Part shown: piece by piece, positions 47,747 to 57,433 of the stretch | Layout: every line of letters starts with the position of its first letter | Position numbering within the stretch: the first letter of the stretch is position 1 | DNA from: Flavobacteriaceae bacterium | Lineage (GTDB): Bacteria; Bacteroidota; Bacteroidia; Flavobacteriales; Flavobacteriaceae | Reading direction: 5' to 3' | DNA: 64,000 nucleotides | Assembly: GCA_028284005.1 (NCBI GenBank) | Contig: JANQSO010000006.1 | Coordinates: forward strand, 124,001-188,000 | Position numbers and translations under genes: made by a program | The notes under the pieces: generated by a model | Told to the model about the DNA's origin: nothing | Databases searched by the model: none | Seen by the model: only the letters and a program-made list of their open reading frames with translations

Positions 47747-50299
47747 ATGGATGATAATTTTTCCCCAAGAGTAAAAGATGTGATTGCCTACAGCAAGGAG
47801 GAAGCTTTGCGGTTAGGTCACGATTTCATTGGTACCGAGCATTTAATGCTGGGGCTGCTTCGTGATGGTAACGGTAAAGCGGTGACTATATTGAATGCTT
47901 TGGATGTTGATCTGAATCACCTCCGCCGAAAAGTAGAAATCTTAAGCCCCGCCAATCCTAATGCCGGGGCAAGTGAAAACGATAAAAAAAACCTTCATTT
48001 AACACGCCAGGCGGAAAGAGCCTTAAAAACTACTTTTTTAGAAGCTAAATTGTTTCAAAGCTCTTCTATAAATACAGCGCATTTACTTCTCTGTATCCTT
48101 AGAAATGAGAACGACCCTACTACAAAGTTGCTTAATAAAATGAAAGTGGATTATGACGGTGTTAAAGATCAATTTAAACTTATGATAGCGAACGACGAAG
48201 ATTATATAGATAGCCCTACATCCGAGTCATTTCCAAATGATGACGATGCTGCTCCGGAAGATACGTCGAAAGAGAACTTGTTTACCGGAAATACTGCCAA
48301 GGGAAATAAGAAATCCAAAACTCCGGTTCTCGATAACTTTGGAAGAGATCTTACTTCACTTGCCGAAGATGGAAAATTAGACCCTGTAGTAGGCCGTGAA
48401 AGTGAAATACAACGTGTTTCACAGATCTTAAGCAGAAGAAAAAAGAACAATCCGTTACTTATCGGTGAACCCGGTGTTGGTAAATCTGCAATAGCAGAAG
48501 GACTTGCATTGCGGATCGTGCAAAGAAAAGTATCCCGGATCCTATATGACAAACGAGTAGTAACACTCGATCTTGCAAGCCTGGTAGCCGGTACAAAATA
48601 CCGTGGACAGTTTGAGGAGCGTATGAAAGCTGTTATGAATGAACTGGAGAAGAATGATGATATTATTCTTTTCATTGATGAAATTCATACCATTGTTGGT
48701 GCAGGAGGCGCTACCGGTTCCCTGGACGCATCCAATATGTTCAAACCGGCTCTGGCTCGTGGCGAAATTCAATGCATTGGAGCCACTACTCTCGATGAGT
48801 ACAGACAGTATATTGAAAAGGACGGTGCCCTGGAAAGACGCTTCCAGAAAGTACTGGTAGAACCCACTACTGTTACCGAAACCATTGAGATTCTTCAAAA
48901 TATCAAAGACAAGTACGAAATACACCATAACGTACAATATACGGATGCGGCACTGGAAGCTTGTGTAAAGCTGACAAATCGTTATATGACGGAGCGTTTT
49001 CTGCCGGATAAAGCTATTGACGCCTTAGATGAAGCCGGGTCACGTGTGCATATAACCAATATTCACGTACCTGATAAAATCCTGAATATTGAAGCGAAGC
49101 TTGAAGAAGTCCGGGAATTAAAAAATTCAGTAGTAAAAAAGCAGAAATACGAAGAAGCGGCAAAACTTCGTGATGATGAAAAAAATCTTGAAAAAGAGTT
49201 AGCTACTGCACAGGAAGCCTGGGAAAAGGAATCCAAACTTCATAAAGAGACTGTTGACGAAGATAATGTAGCCGAAGTTGTTTCTATGATGACCGGTGTA
49301 CCTGTTAACAGAATTGCCCAGACCGAAAGTAATAAGCTCGCCGAACTTCCGGACCGTATTAAAGGGAAAGTGATCGGCCAGGATGAAGCCGTTGCTAAAG
49401 TAGTGAAGGCAATTCAGCGTAATCGTGCCGGATTAAAGGACCCCAACAAGCCTATTGGATCATTTATATTTTTAGGTCAAACAGGAGTAGGTAAAACACA
49501 GTTAGCCAAAGTGTTAGCTCGTGAACTTTTCGACTCTGAAAATGCTTTGGTTCGTGTAGATATGAGTGAGTATATGGAAAAATTTGCTGTCTCCAGATTG
49601 ATCGGTGCTCCTCCGGGGTATGTAGGTTATGAAGAAGGCGGTCAGCTTACAGAAAAAATAAGACGGAAACCTTACGCAGTCGTCCTATTGGATGAAATTG
49701 AAAAAGCACACCCGGATGTATTTAATATGTTACTCCAGGTACTGGATGATGGTCAACTTACGGACAGCTTAGGCCGCAAAATAGATTTCAAGAATACGAT
49801 CATTATCATGACTTCCAACATCGGAGCTCGAAAATTGAAAGATTTTGGACAGGGTGTTGGCTTTGGAACAGCAGCCAAAGAGAGCCAGGCAGACGCAAAT
49901 TCAAAAAGCATTATAGAAAACGCACTCAAAAAAGCCTTTGCTCCCGAATTCTTAAATCGAGTAGATGACGTAATGGTATTCAATCCGTTAGACAGAGAGG
50001 ATATTCACAAGATCATTGATATTGAGCTTGACAAGCTTTTTGTAAGAATCAAGGACCTTGGATACAACCTTAAACTAACAGAAAAAGCAAAAGATTATAT
50101 TGCAGATAAAGGCTTCGATAAAGACTATGGTGCCAGACCCCTTAAAAGGGCTATTCAGAAGTATATCGAAGATGCTTTGGCCGAAGAGATCATTAATGCC
50201 AACCTTCAGGAAGGAGATACCATTACTATGGATCTAGATGAGAAGAAAAATGAATTGACAATTAAGATAAAGAAGCTAAAGAAAAAGACAGAGTCTTAA
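47747..50299 (+). CDS. clpC: ATP-dependent Clp protease ATP-binding subunit ClpC
   Basis: 850-aa Hsp100 AAA+ unfoldase. The Clp_N repeat domain covers ~1-145 (FSPRVKDVIAYSKEEALRLG). AAA-1 has Walker A GEPGVGKSAIAEGLA near 245 and Walker B IILFIDEIHT. A UVR-type middle helix (QKYEEAAKLRDDEKNLE, ~465-485) marks ClpC rather than ClpA. AAA-2 has Walker A GQTGVGKTQLAKVLA near 580. It unfolds proteins for ClpP. The ATG at 47747 is used because an earlier ATG is closed by a stop. Divergent from gyrA across 262 bp. Confidence 0.95.
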   Translation: MDDNFSPRVKDVIAYSKEEALRLGHDFIGTEHLMLGLLRDGNGKAVTILNALDVDLNHLRRKVEILSPANPNAGASENDKKNLHLTRQAERALKTTFLEAKLFQSSSINTAHLLLCILRNENDPTTKLLNKMKVDYDGVKDQFKLMIANDEDYIDSPTSESFPNDDDAAPEDTSKENLFTGNTAKGNKKSKTPVLDNFGRDLTSLAEDGKLDPVVGRESEIQRVSQILSRRKKNNPLLIGEPGVGKSAIAEGLALRIVQRKVSRILYDKRVVTLDLASLVAGTKYRGQFEERMKAVMNELEKNDDIILFIDEIHTIVGAGGATGSLDASNMFKPALARGEIQCIGATTLDEYRQYIEKDGALERRFQKVLVEPTTVTETIEILQNIKDKYEIHHNVQYTDAALEACVKLTNRYMTERFLPDKAIDALDEAGSRVHITNIHVPDKILNIEAKLEEVRELKNSVVKKQKYEEAAKLRDDEKNLEKELATAQEAWEKESKLHKETVDEDNVAEVVSMMTGVPVNRIAQTESNKLAELPDRIKGKVIGQDEAVAKVVKAIQRNRAGLKDPNKPIGSFIFLGQTGVGKTQLAKVLARELFDSENALVRVDMSEYMEKFAVSRLIGAPPGYVGYEEGGQLTEKIRRKPYAVVLLDEIEKAHPDVFNMLLQVLDDGQLTDSLGRKIDFKNTIIIMTSNIGARKLKDFGQGVGFGTAAKESQADANSKSIIENALKKAFAPEFLNRVDDVMVFNPLDREDIHKIIDIELDKLFVRIKDLGYNLKLTEKAKDYIADKGFDKDYGARPLKRAIQKYIEDALAEEIINANLQEGDTITMDLDEKKNELTIKIKKLKKKTES

Positions 50300-50324
50300 T
50301 TCATTCAAAGAGATATAAAGATCA

Positions 50325-50363
50325 AAAAAACACTTGTCTTTTTTATTAAAGCAAGTGTTTTTT
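50325..50363. terminator. Terminator between clpC and the DksA-like gene
   Basis: A 12-bp stem (AAAAAACACTTG / CAAGTGTTTTTT) with a 15-nt loop, 26 bp after clpC. Confidence 0.8.
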
Positions 50364-50376
50364 ATTTACAATTAAG

Positions 50377-50703
50377 ATGAAAGAAAAGGAGAAAATAAAG
50401 GCTCGGATACTGGAAGAAATCAATACAACTTCCGAACTGGTTGAAAAATACCGGGAGCTAACCAAGCCCATTGCTCCTGAAAATGCAATTGGCCGGGTAT
50501 CCCGTATGGATGCCATCAACAATAAATCTGTTAATGAAGCTGCTTTACGAAAAGCAGAGCTTAAACTAAAAAACCTACAGGTAGCTTTATCGAAAATTAA
50601 TGATGAAGATTTTGGGATTTGTATTCGTTGCAGAAATCCAATCCCTCTTGGAAGAATTCTTTTAATGCCTCAAGCTATTACATGTGTAAACTGTAGCAGA
50701 TAG
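50377..50703 (+). CDS. DksA/TraR-type zinc-finger protein
   Basis: 108-aa protein. A helical N-terminal half (KEKIKARILEEINTTSELVE) is followed by a C4 zinc finger FGICIRCRNPIPLGRILLMP...CVNCSR, the TraR/DksA signature. DksA-like proteins bind RNA polymerase via the secondary channel and mediate stringent-response effects with ppGpp. The coiled-coil part is short and lacks the DxxDxA tip, so this may be a minor paralogue. It starts 13 bp after the clpC terminator, perhaps receiving read-through. Confidence 0.85.
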   Translation: MKEKEKIKARILEEINTTSELVEKYRELTKPIAPENAIGRVSRMDAINNKSVNEAALRKAELKLKNLQVALSKINDEDFGICIRCRNPIPLGRILLMPQAITCVNCSR

Positions 50704-50725
50704 CCTCGTACAAAGGCAATCTCAC

Positions 50726-51613
50726 CTATTCAACTATTATTTTAAAAGTTCTTTTTTGGTATCTATGATTATAGATAACGATTATATAAATTCCTGCTTC
50801 TAAGGATGAAATATCAAAAGACAATGTACTGGCGTGATCTTCATTGACCATCTGCTTTTGCTTTCTCCCTAGTAGGTCGTAAACAACCAGGTCCTTAACA
50901 TTAGTAGTGTTTTTTAAATAACAAGCAGCTTCTGAAGAATAGATCTCTACATTTTGTAGTTCTTGCTTAGGGTCTTTCAGTCCTAAAATTAATGGTTCAC
51001 AGCCACTTATCGAATCCAGATTTGCATAGAACAATTCTGCTTCTTTAAAGAAGCAACTAAGGTGGCCGGCTCCATTTATATCGGGGTCACCACTGGGCGC
51101 ATTAATTATGGACAATGACCCTACTCCTTCAACCCACACCGCATTATTCGTACTGATAGTATTTGATGCTGTTGGCGAAAAATAATAATGCCTGTAATCA
51201 TTACCATCTGCGAGAGTTCGGCTTCTAATGGAATCCAGAATAAAAAAGCCTGCGTCATCGGGAAAAGGAGTAATAGGGTTTCGCATATGGATGGAATCAC
51301 CTTCGGTCAAAGAAAAATCGTATAATAAATATTCCTCGATTCCAGAGCTTACTGTAGTCAAATATACCTTCTTATTTGCTACCTCTTCATGCAACAAAAA
51401 CGTTCTTGATATATAGTGAAACCCATCTAATATCTTATGTGTTTTACCATCAACGATCGTATCGCCATCTGTGTAATACACATCGGTTAGACATCCAAAA
51501 TGACATGATGTAATATGCCATTCATTAAAATCATCTAACAAAGGCTTATAGTCCTGACTCCACGCTTTTGCACATAGTATAAAAGCAATTATAAAAAAGT
51601 ATTTTCGTGTCAT
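50726..51613 (-). CDS. Secreted protein with type IX sorting domain
   Basis: 295-aa protein with a signal peptide (residues 1-19, ending KAWSQ). The C-terminal ~75 residues form a Por/T9SS type A sorting domain: VEIYSSEAACYLKNTTNVKD, then VVYDLLGRKQKQM, then SFDISSLEAGIYIIVI and KTFKIIVE-like end. The protein should therefore cross the outer membrane through the type IX system and may be anchored or released there. The central part has no known domain. It is downstream of hutH, 49 bp away. Confidence 0.88.
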   Translation of the reverse strand: MTRKYFFIIAFILCAKAWSQDYKPLLDDFNEWHITSCHFGCLTDVYYTDGDTIVDGKTHKILDGFHYISRTFLLHEEVANKKVYLTTVSSGIEEYLLYDFSLTEGDSIHMRNPITPFPDDAGFFILDSIRSRTLADGNDYRHYYFSPTASNTISTNNAVWVEGVGSLSIINAPSGDPDINGAGHLSCFFKEAELFYANLDSISGCEPLILGLKDPKQELQNVEIYSSEAACYLKNTTNVKDLVVYDLLGRKQKQMVNEDHASTLSFDISSLEAGIYIIVIYNHRYQKRTFKIIVE

Positions 51614-51662
51614 CGCAATCTGTTTATTCTAAGATTTCTATCTGTTTAGTCACTATGGGTTA

Positions 51663-53171
51663 TTAAAAGAGCAATTCACTGTCAATAGAAAAACTCTGTA
51701 AAAATCCAATAGATGTATGAATATCATCTGCCAATAATCTGTCTTCAGCTACAAAGGACACAGCATGACGAAAAGATACCAAAAAAGACTCTAAAAATGG
51801 GGATGTTTTCTTCGGTTTCCTGAATTCTAATGCCTGTGATGCATTCAATAGTTCAATTGCCAGGACGGTTTCCAGGTTTTCCACGATCCGTAAGCATTTT
51901 GTGGCCGCATTGGCTCCCATACTCACATGGTCCTCCTGTCCATTGGAAGAAACAATGGAATCTACGGAAGCCGGGGTGGCTAACTGTTTATTTTGGCTAA
52001 CAATACTGGCAGCGGTATACTGCGGGATCATAAAACCACTATTTAGCCCGGGATTGTTTACCAGGAATGCAGGCAGGTCCCTAAGGCCGGAAACCAATTG
52101 GTAGGTTCTTCTTTCAGAAATATTTGCAAGCTCCGACAATGCAATAGACAAATAATCCAATGCCAAAGCCAAAGGTTGTCCGTGAAAATTTCCCCCGGAA
52201 ATTATTTTGTCATCCCCTACAAAGATATTGGGGTTATCCGTGACCGAATTGATTTCGGTTTTAAACGTCTTTGTAGCAAAAACAATAGTGTCTTTACTGG
52301 CTCCATGCACCTGTGGTATACATCTAAAAGAATACGGATCCTGCACATTTTTCTTTTCTGAAAGACCCAATTCGCTACCCGATAGAAATTCCACAAACCG
52401 CTCAGCTGTTTTTACCTGGCCCCGGTGCGGCCTAACCAGATGTACCAACGGATCAAACGGACTCATATTACAATCGAATGCATCTACTGAGATCGCTCCT
52501 ATGACATCTGCCAGATACGAAAGTTTATGAGACTGCAATAAAATATAGGTGCCATATGCACTCATGAATTGTGTGCCGTTAAGCAGGGCCAATCCTTCTT
52601 TTGCCTGTAAAGTAATAGGTTTCCATTTATTCTTTTTTAAGACCTTTTCTGAAGAAACAATCTTTTCTCCCAGGTATACCTCTCCTTTTCCTAAAAGAGG
52701 CAATGACAGATGTGCCAACGGGGCCAGATCACCAGAAGCACCAAGGCTTCCCTGCGTATAAACAACCGGTAAAATATCATTGTTATAAAAATCTATGAGC
52801 CGTTGAACTGTTTCAAGCTGTACACCACTATACCCATAACTTAAAGATTGGATCTTAAGTAAAAGCATGAGTTTTACAATAGGCTTTGGAACATATTCTC
52901 CCGTACCGCAGGCATGTGACATAACCAGATTTTCCTGAAGCCGGGACAGGTTGTCGGAGGATATTTTTACATTACACAACGAACCAAATCCCGTATTGAT
53001 ACCATAAACTGGGGTATCATTATTTTTTGTTTTGGCATCTAAGTACTTTTTGGATTTTTTAATGTTAAAAGTAGCTTCTTCGGAAAGTTCTAATGATTTA
53101 TTGGATTCAAAAATATCTTTAACAGTTGGTAAGTCCAAAATCTCGGTACTTATGTAATGAATCTCTGGCAT
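51663..53171 (-). CDS. hutH: Histidine ammonia-lyase
   Basis: 502-aa member of the HAL/PAL/TAL family that removes ammonia from histidine to give urocanate. The Ala-Ser-Gly triad that forms the MIO cofactor is seen in GSLGASGDLAPLAHL near residue 150. The catalytic tyrosine loop is YGINTGFGSL near 58. The selectivity pair Ser-His in LVMSHACGTGE indicates histidine rather than tyrosine or phenylalanine. hutU, hutI and hutG are not adjacent, so the pathway is dispersed or absent. Confidence 0.9.
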   Translation of the reverse strand: MPEIHYISTEILDLPTVKDIFESNKSLELSEEATFNIKKSKKYLDAKTKNNDTPVYGINTGFGSLCNVKISSDNLSRLQENLVMSHACGTGEYVPKPIVKLMLLLKIQSLSYGYSGVQLETVQRLIDFYNNDILPVVYTQGSLGASGDLAPLAHLSLPLLGKGEVYLGEKIVSSEKVLKKNKWKPITLQAKEGLALLNGTQFMSAYGTYILLQSHKLSYLADVIGAISVDAFDCNMSPFDPLVHLVRPHRGQVKTAERFVEFLSGSELGLSEKKNVQDPYSFRCIPQVHGASKDTIVFATKTFKTEINSVTDNPNIFVGDDKIISGGNFHGQPLALALDYLSIALSELANISERRTYQLVSGLRDLPAFLVNNPGLNSGFMIPQYTAASIVSQNKQLATPASVDSIVSSNGQEDHVSMGANAATKCLRIVENLETVLAIELLNASQALEFRKPKKTSPFLESFLVSFRHAVSFVAEDRLLADDIHTSIGFLQSFSIDSELLF

Positions 53172-53189
53172 AGGTTAGTTGTTTATTTG

Positions 53190-53197
53190 CAAAAATA
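53190..53197 (-). promoter_or_regulatory. Candidate -7 element (TATTTTTG) for hutH
   Basis: Minus-strand TATTTTTG matches TAnnTTTG, 18 bp before the hutH ATG. No -33 at normal spacing. Confidence 0.3.
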
Positions 53198-53278
53198 CCA
53201 TTTTCTTATAAAGGTTTTGTAATTTTAGCAAACTCATTAAGTATCCAATAATTCAATTGGTAATTTAATTTAAAAACA

Positions 53279-54655
53279 ATGAAAAAAATAGTATTTATTT
53301 TGGTCGCATTGGCCATTATTTCCTGCAAAGAAGAAGAAGAAGAAAAGAAACCTGAATATGTAATTATAACCGGTACGATACAAAATAATAATTCGGAAAC
53401 TGCAAAGATTCGTGGCTACGATATGAATATTGAAATTCCAATTTCTGAAACCGGAACATTCACAGATACTCTGGATATAAAGAAAAATGGTTACTATGAC
53501 CTTATTATAGGTAGAGAACGCACAAGCACCTATTTAGAAAAAGGTAAGAATCTTTCTGTATCTGTAGATCCTGAAGAATTTGACGAAACCATTGCCTATA
53601 CCGGTGACCTTGCAGTCGAGAACAACTACCTGGCGGCAAAATACCTCTTATCTGAAAAAGGAATGTCTTTTAAAGACCTGTATTCATTGCCTGAAGAAGA
53701 TTTTGTAAAAGAGATTGATGCAATGAATGCTTCATATAAAGACCTGATTTCAAAAACAGCAGGGATTCCCGAGTCTTTTATCGCTTTAGAGAATAAAGAA
53801 TTAGAATATGAACACATAGCGAATCTTGAAGGTTACCCGGAATATCATTCGTATTTTACTGGAAATGATTCACTTGAAGTGTCTCCGGGTTTTTATGATA
53901 TCACATCCAAAATTAACTATATGGATACTGTTACCTTTAGAAACTCAAAAGGGTACCGGGAAATGCTTAGTGTACACTATGGAAGGCTGGTCGAGGATGC
54001 AAATGACAATTCAGAAAATTTTAGCAGGACAGTAACATTCCTGTCGGTTGTAGATGAAAACCTGCCAAATGGGTATGCCAAAGATCAGCTTATGTACGAT
54101 CATCTACGATATGGGCTGCAACCGGACAGTAACCTCGAAAAGGCATATGCCAAATTTAAAAGCAGTAATACAAATCAGGAAAATCTGAATAAGATAACCG
54201 AACGCTATAACAAACTTAAGCCCTTACTTGCCGGGAATATTTCTCCAACTTTTGATTATGAGAACCACAAAGGGGGAAGTACCAGTTTAGCAGACCTGGC
54301 CGGGAAATATGTGTATGTAGACGTATGGGCAACCTGGTGCAGACCTTGCATCAGGGAAATTCCATCTTTAAAGGAAGTCGAAAAGGACTACCATGAGAAA
54401 AATATTGAATTTGTTAGTATCTCCATTGATGAGGCCAAGGATTATGATACATGGAGAGAAATGGTCATTGAAAAAGAGTTGGGTGGTGTTCAACTAATGG
54501 CTGATAAAAATTGGGACTCTAAGTTTGTTGATGATTACGGAATATTAGGAATTCCAAGGTTTATATTGATTGATCCCGAGGGCAAAATTGTGTCAGCAGA
54601 TGCACCGCGCCCTTCAGATCCAAAACTACGCAAAATGCTGGATGAATTGATCTGA
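53279..54655 (+). CDS. TlpA-family thiol-disulfide oxidoreductase lipoprotein
   Basis: 458-aa lipoprotein with signal VFILVALAIISC (lipidated Cys around residue 16) followed by an acidic/lysine tether EEEEEKK. The N-terminal part resembles DUF4369 (IITGTIQNNNSETAKIRG); the middle is helical. The C-terminal ~140 residues are a TlpA/thioredoxin domain with the redox motif WATWCRPCIREIPS near residue 350 and the cis-Pro in LGIPRFILID. Such proteins keep periplasmic thiols reduced or act in cytochrome c maturation. Monocistronic, with a terminator after it. Confidence 0.9.
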   Translation: MKKIVFILVALAIISCKEEEEEKKPEYVIITGTIQNNNSETAKIRGYDMNIEIPISETGTFTDTLDIKKNGYYDLIIGRERTSTYLEKGKNLSVSVDPEEFDETIAYTGDLAVENNYLAAKYLLSEKGMSFKDLYSLPEEDFVKEIDAMNASYKDLISKTAGIPESFIALENKELEYEHIANLEGYPEYHSYFTGNDSLEVSPGFYDITSKINYMDTVTFRNSKGYREMLSVHYGRLVEDANDNSENFSRTVTFLSVVDENLPNGYAKDQLMYDHLRYGLQPDSNLEKAYAKFKSSNTNQENLNKITERYNKLKPLLAGNISPTFDYENHKGGSTSLADLAGKYVYVDVWATWCRPCIREIPSLKEVEKDYHEKNIEFVSISIDEAKDYDTWREMVIEKELGGVQLMADKNWDSKFVDDYGILGIPRFILIDPEGKIVSADAPRPSDPKLRKMLDELI

Positions 54656-54676
54656 TGAATTTAAAATATCAATAAT

Positions 54677-54702
54677 AAAAAAGCTCCTTAGGGAGTTTTT
54701 TT
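54677..54702. terminator. Bidirectional terminator between the TlpA gene and nnrDE
   Basis: A stem AAAAAAGCTCC / GGAGTTTTTTT (one G-U) with a TTAG loop. The nnrDE stop codon (54688-54690) lies in the loop. Confidence 0.8.
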
Positions 54703-56244
54703 ATTGCCTTCATTTTCTTGGGGGGCCGGAGTTTCCTGTTCGAATAATGCCAGGTATGCATTTCCAAGATTTTCAATGATATCACTCGCAATAAGAGCCT
54801 CGAAGCCCTTCATTTGCGAAGCAATGTTTCCGGAACTACCATGGAGGTACACACCAAAGACCGCGGCCAATAAAGGGTCATATCCCTGTGAAAGCAATGC
54901 GGTAATCACTCCCGAAAGTACATCGCCACTTCCAGCGGTAGCCATTCCCGGGTTTCCGGTCGTATTTATATATACTTTATCATCGAATATTGTTATGGTA
55001 TGTGCTCCTTTTATAACTAAAATTATGTTGTGTTCTTTGGAAAACTTTTTTGCTTTCTCCAGTTTATCATAATCGTTCTTCCACGCGCCTATCAATCGCT
55101 CTAATTCTCCAGGATGAGGTGTTAATATGGAAAGTTCCGGAAGCAGCTCTAATAATTCTTTGTTTTCAGAAATGCAATTCAAACCATCTGCATCAAGTAC
55201 CAAAGGAGATCTTATATCCGAAAATAATTCCTTTAATGCAGAGGTCGTTTCAGCCTTAGTACCTATCCCCATCCCCAACCCAATAGCAGAGGGTTCAAAA
55301 TCCGGCTTAATGCTGGAAATGAAGTCATTTTCAGTATCCGTAATCGTCATTGCCTCGGGTAAGGTTGTTTGTAGTATGGTGTAACCACATTTGGGAACAA
55401 AAACAGTTACCAGCCCTGCTCCTGTTCTTAATGCGGCTTTAGCCGAAAGTACTGCAGCTCCCGTTTTTCCATAACTTCCCGCCACAATTAAAGAGTGCCC
55501 GTAGTTCCCTTTGTGGTCGTATTTATTTCGTTGTTTGTAAAACTGCCGAGCTTCCCATTTTCTTATAAGTTGGGCCATTGGGACTTCAGTTTGTAAAAAC
55601 TCCTGGTCCAAACCAATATCCAATACTTCGTAATAGGGTACAAATCTTCCCGTTTCCGGAAGGAAAAAAGCCAGTTTTGGAGCTTGAAAAGTAAGGGTGT
55701 GATTTGCCATTAAAACAGCCTCGGCATCTTCCAGCGGCTTATTTGCAAATAAGCCACTGGGAATATCAATAGCTAACTTAAATGCTCTGCTGCTATTCAA
55801 GTGTTGAATCAGTTTCTTAACCCACCCGTCCGGACATCGATTCAAACCAATTCCAAAAATCGCATCGATCACTATGTCTTCAGGGTTGATATCCGGGAAA
55901 TCTGCTTCAGACTTCATTAATCTTGGCCAGTCTTTCGTCACATTTTTAATGCGGTCATAGTTGGTTAGGAAGTCTTTAGACCGTTTGTCACTACAATTCA
56001 CCACATACACAATTACATTGTAACCGTGTTCAATAAGCAATCTCCCAACAACTAATCCGTCCCCACCATTGTTGCCAATTCCACAGAAAATATGAACAGA
56101 AACAGGTGCTCCTTGTATATGACGGTGCAACCAGTTGAAAATTTGTGACCCTGCCCTTTCCATTAGATCGGCAGAAGAAATATTCTGTTTTTGAGTTGTA
56201 ACAGAGTCAGCTTCGTATAATTGTGCCGAAGAGAATATTTTCAT
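54688..56244 (-). CDS. nnrDE: Bifunctional NAD(P)H-hydrate epimerase / ADP-dependent NAD(P)H-hydrate dehydratase
   Basis: About 518 aa from the ATG at 56244, which gives MKIFSSAQLYEAD as in relatives; an ATG at 56253 adds three residues. The N-terminal YjeF_N domain (~1-220) epimerises damaged NAD(P)HX: FCGIGNNGGDGLVVGRLL near residue 53 and DAIFGIGLNR. The C-terminal ribokinase-like domain (~230-505) dehydrates it using ADP: HGNYGHSLIVAGSYGKTGAA-type start, LTPHPGELERL and TAGSGDVLSGVITA. It repairs hydrated nicotinamide cofactors. Divergent from gcvT. Confidence 0.94.
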   Translation of the reverse strand: MKIFSSAQLYEADSVTTQKQNISSADLMERAGSQIFNWLHRHIQGAPVSVHIFCGIGNNGGDGLVVGRLLIEHGYNVIVYVVNCSDKRSKDFLTNYDRIKNVTKDWPRLMKSEADFPDINPEDIVIDAIFGIGLNRCPDGWVKKLIQHLNSSRAFKLAIDIPSGLFANKPLEDAEAVLMANHTLTFQAPKLAFFLPETGRFVPYYEVLDIGLDQEFLQTEVPMAQLIRKWEARQFYKQRNKYDHKGNYGHSLIVAGSYGKTGAAVLSAKAALRTGAGLVTVFVPKCGYTILQTTLPEAMTITDTENDFISSIKPDFEPSAIGLGMGIGTKAETTSALKELFSDIRSPLVLDADGLNCISENKELLELLPELSILTPHPGELERLIGAWKNDYDKLEKAKKFSKEHNIILVIKGAHTITIFDDKVYINTTGNPGMATAGSGDVLSGVITALLSQGYDPLLAAVFGVYLHGSSGNIASQMKGFEALIASDIIENLGNAYLALFEQETPAPQENEGNKKTP

Positions 56245-56300
56245 AGAATTCATTGTTTTGTGCAAGTTACCAAGCTTGTTGAAAACAATCAAACAATTCT

Positions 56301-56332
56301 TTCGTTACCTTTTGAAGATTGTAATACATTTG
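56301..56332 (+). promoter_or_regulatory. Promoter of the gcvT operon
   Basis: TTCG at 56301-56304 (one mismatch from TTTG), a 20-bp spacer and TACATTTG at 56325-56332, a full TAnnTTTG match, 16 bp before the gcvT ATG. Confidence 0.5.
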
Positions 56333-56348
56333 CGAAAAATATTTACCA

Positions 56349-57431
56349 ATGAAAAATACTGCTCTTTCACATATTCACGAAGAATTAGGTGCCAAAATGG
56401 TTCCTTTTGCCGGTTATAATATGCCCGTATCATATGAGGGCGTTGTTGCCGAACATGAAACCGTACGGAACGGTGTGGGTGTCTTTGATGTTTCACATAT
56501 GGGTGAATTTCTTATTACCGGCCCAAACGCACTGGAACTGATCCAAAAAGTAACGAGCAATGATGCTTCAAAATTGGTGGACGGACAGGCACAATACAGC
56601 TGTTTTCCAAACGATACAGGAGGAATTGTTGATGACCTCATTGTCTACCGTTTGGAAGCCGAAAAATGGCTTTTGGTAGTGAATGCCTCCAATATAGAAA
56701 AAGACTGGAAATGGATCAGTAGCCATAATAGTATGGGTGCGGAAATGCGTGACCTTTCTGAAGATTACTCCTTACTGGCGATCCAGGGGCCAAAAGCTGT
56801 GGAAGCTATGCAGTCCTTAACGAGTGAGGACCTAAGTGAGATCAAATTTTACACTTTTAAGGTTTCAGACTTTGCGGGTGTAGAACATGTGATCATTAGT
56901 GCTACGGGCTATACCGGTAGTGGCGGATTTGAGATCTATTGTAAGAATAGTGAAGTAGAACAAGTGTGGACAAAAGTGATGGAAGCCGGGGCAGATTATG
57001 GAATTAAACCCATAGGGTTGGCTGCACGAGACACTTTACGTTTGGAAATGGGCTATTGCCTCTATGGAAACGATATTGATGATACCACCTCACCTATCGA
57101 GGCAGGATTGGGTTGGATCACTAAGTTCACTAAGGATTTTATAAATGCTGAAAACCTTTTGAAGCAAAAGGAGCATGGGCCCGAAAGAAGATTGATCGCC
57201 TTTGAACTGAATGAAAGAGGAATTCCAAGGCAGGGATATGACATTGTTGACGGGAATGGAAAAAAGATTGGTGTTGTTACCAGCGGAACCATGTCCCCAT
57301 CACTGGAAAAAGGAATTGGTATGGGTTATGTACCTACAATTTTTAAAGATGTTGGTTCTCAAATTCATATTCAGATAAGAAAAAAGGCCGTACCTGCTAC
57401 CATTGTAAAACTTCCATTTTATAAAGGCTAA
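56349..57431 (+). CDS. gcvT: Glycine cleavage system aminomethyltransferase (T protein)
   Basis: 360-aa tetrahydrofolate-dependent T protein. It releases ammonia from the aminomethyl-lipoyl H protein and forms methylene-THF. Typical segments are [38 protein letters not shown] (catalytic Asp region), [12 protein letters not shown] and [18 protein letters not shown]. Length is standard. Two bases downstream a TTG starts the RmlD-like gene, so gcvT heads a small operon. Confidence 0.96.
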   Translation: MKNTALSHIHEELGAKMVPFAGYNMPVSYEGVVAEHETVRNGVGVFDVSHMGEFLITGPNALELIQKVTSNDASKLVDGQAQYSCFPNDTGGIVDDLIVYRLEAEKWLLVVNASNIEKDWKWISSHNSMGAEMRDLSEDYSLLAIQGPKAVEAMQSLTSEDLSEIKFYTFKVSDFAGVEHVIISATGYTGSGGFEIYCKNSEVEQVWTKVMEAGADYGIKPIGLAARDTLRLEMGYCLYGNDIDDTTSPIEAGLGWITKFTKDFINAENLLKQKEHGPERRLIAFELNERGIPRQGYDIVDGNGKKIGVVTSGTMSPSLEKGIGMGYVPTIFKDVGSQIHIQIRKKAVPATIVKLPFYKG

Positions 57432-57433
57432 TT

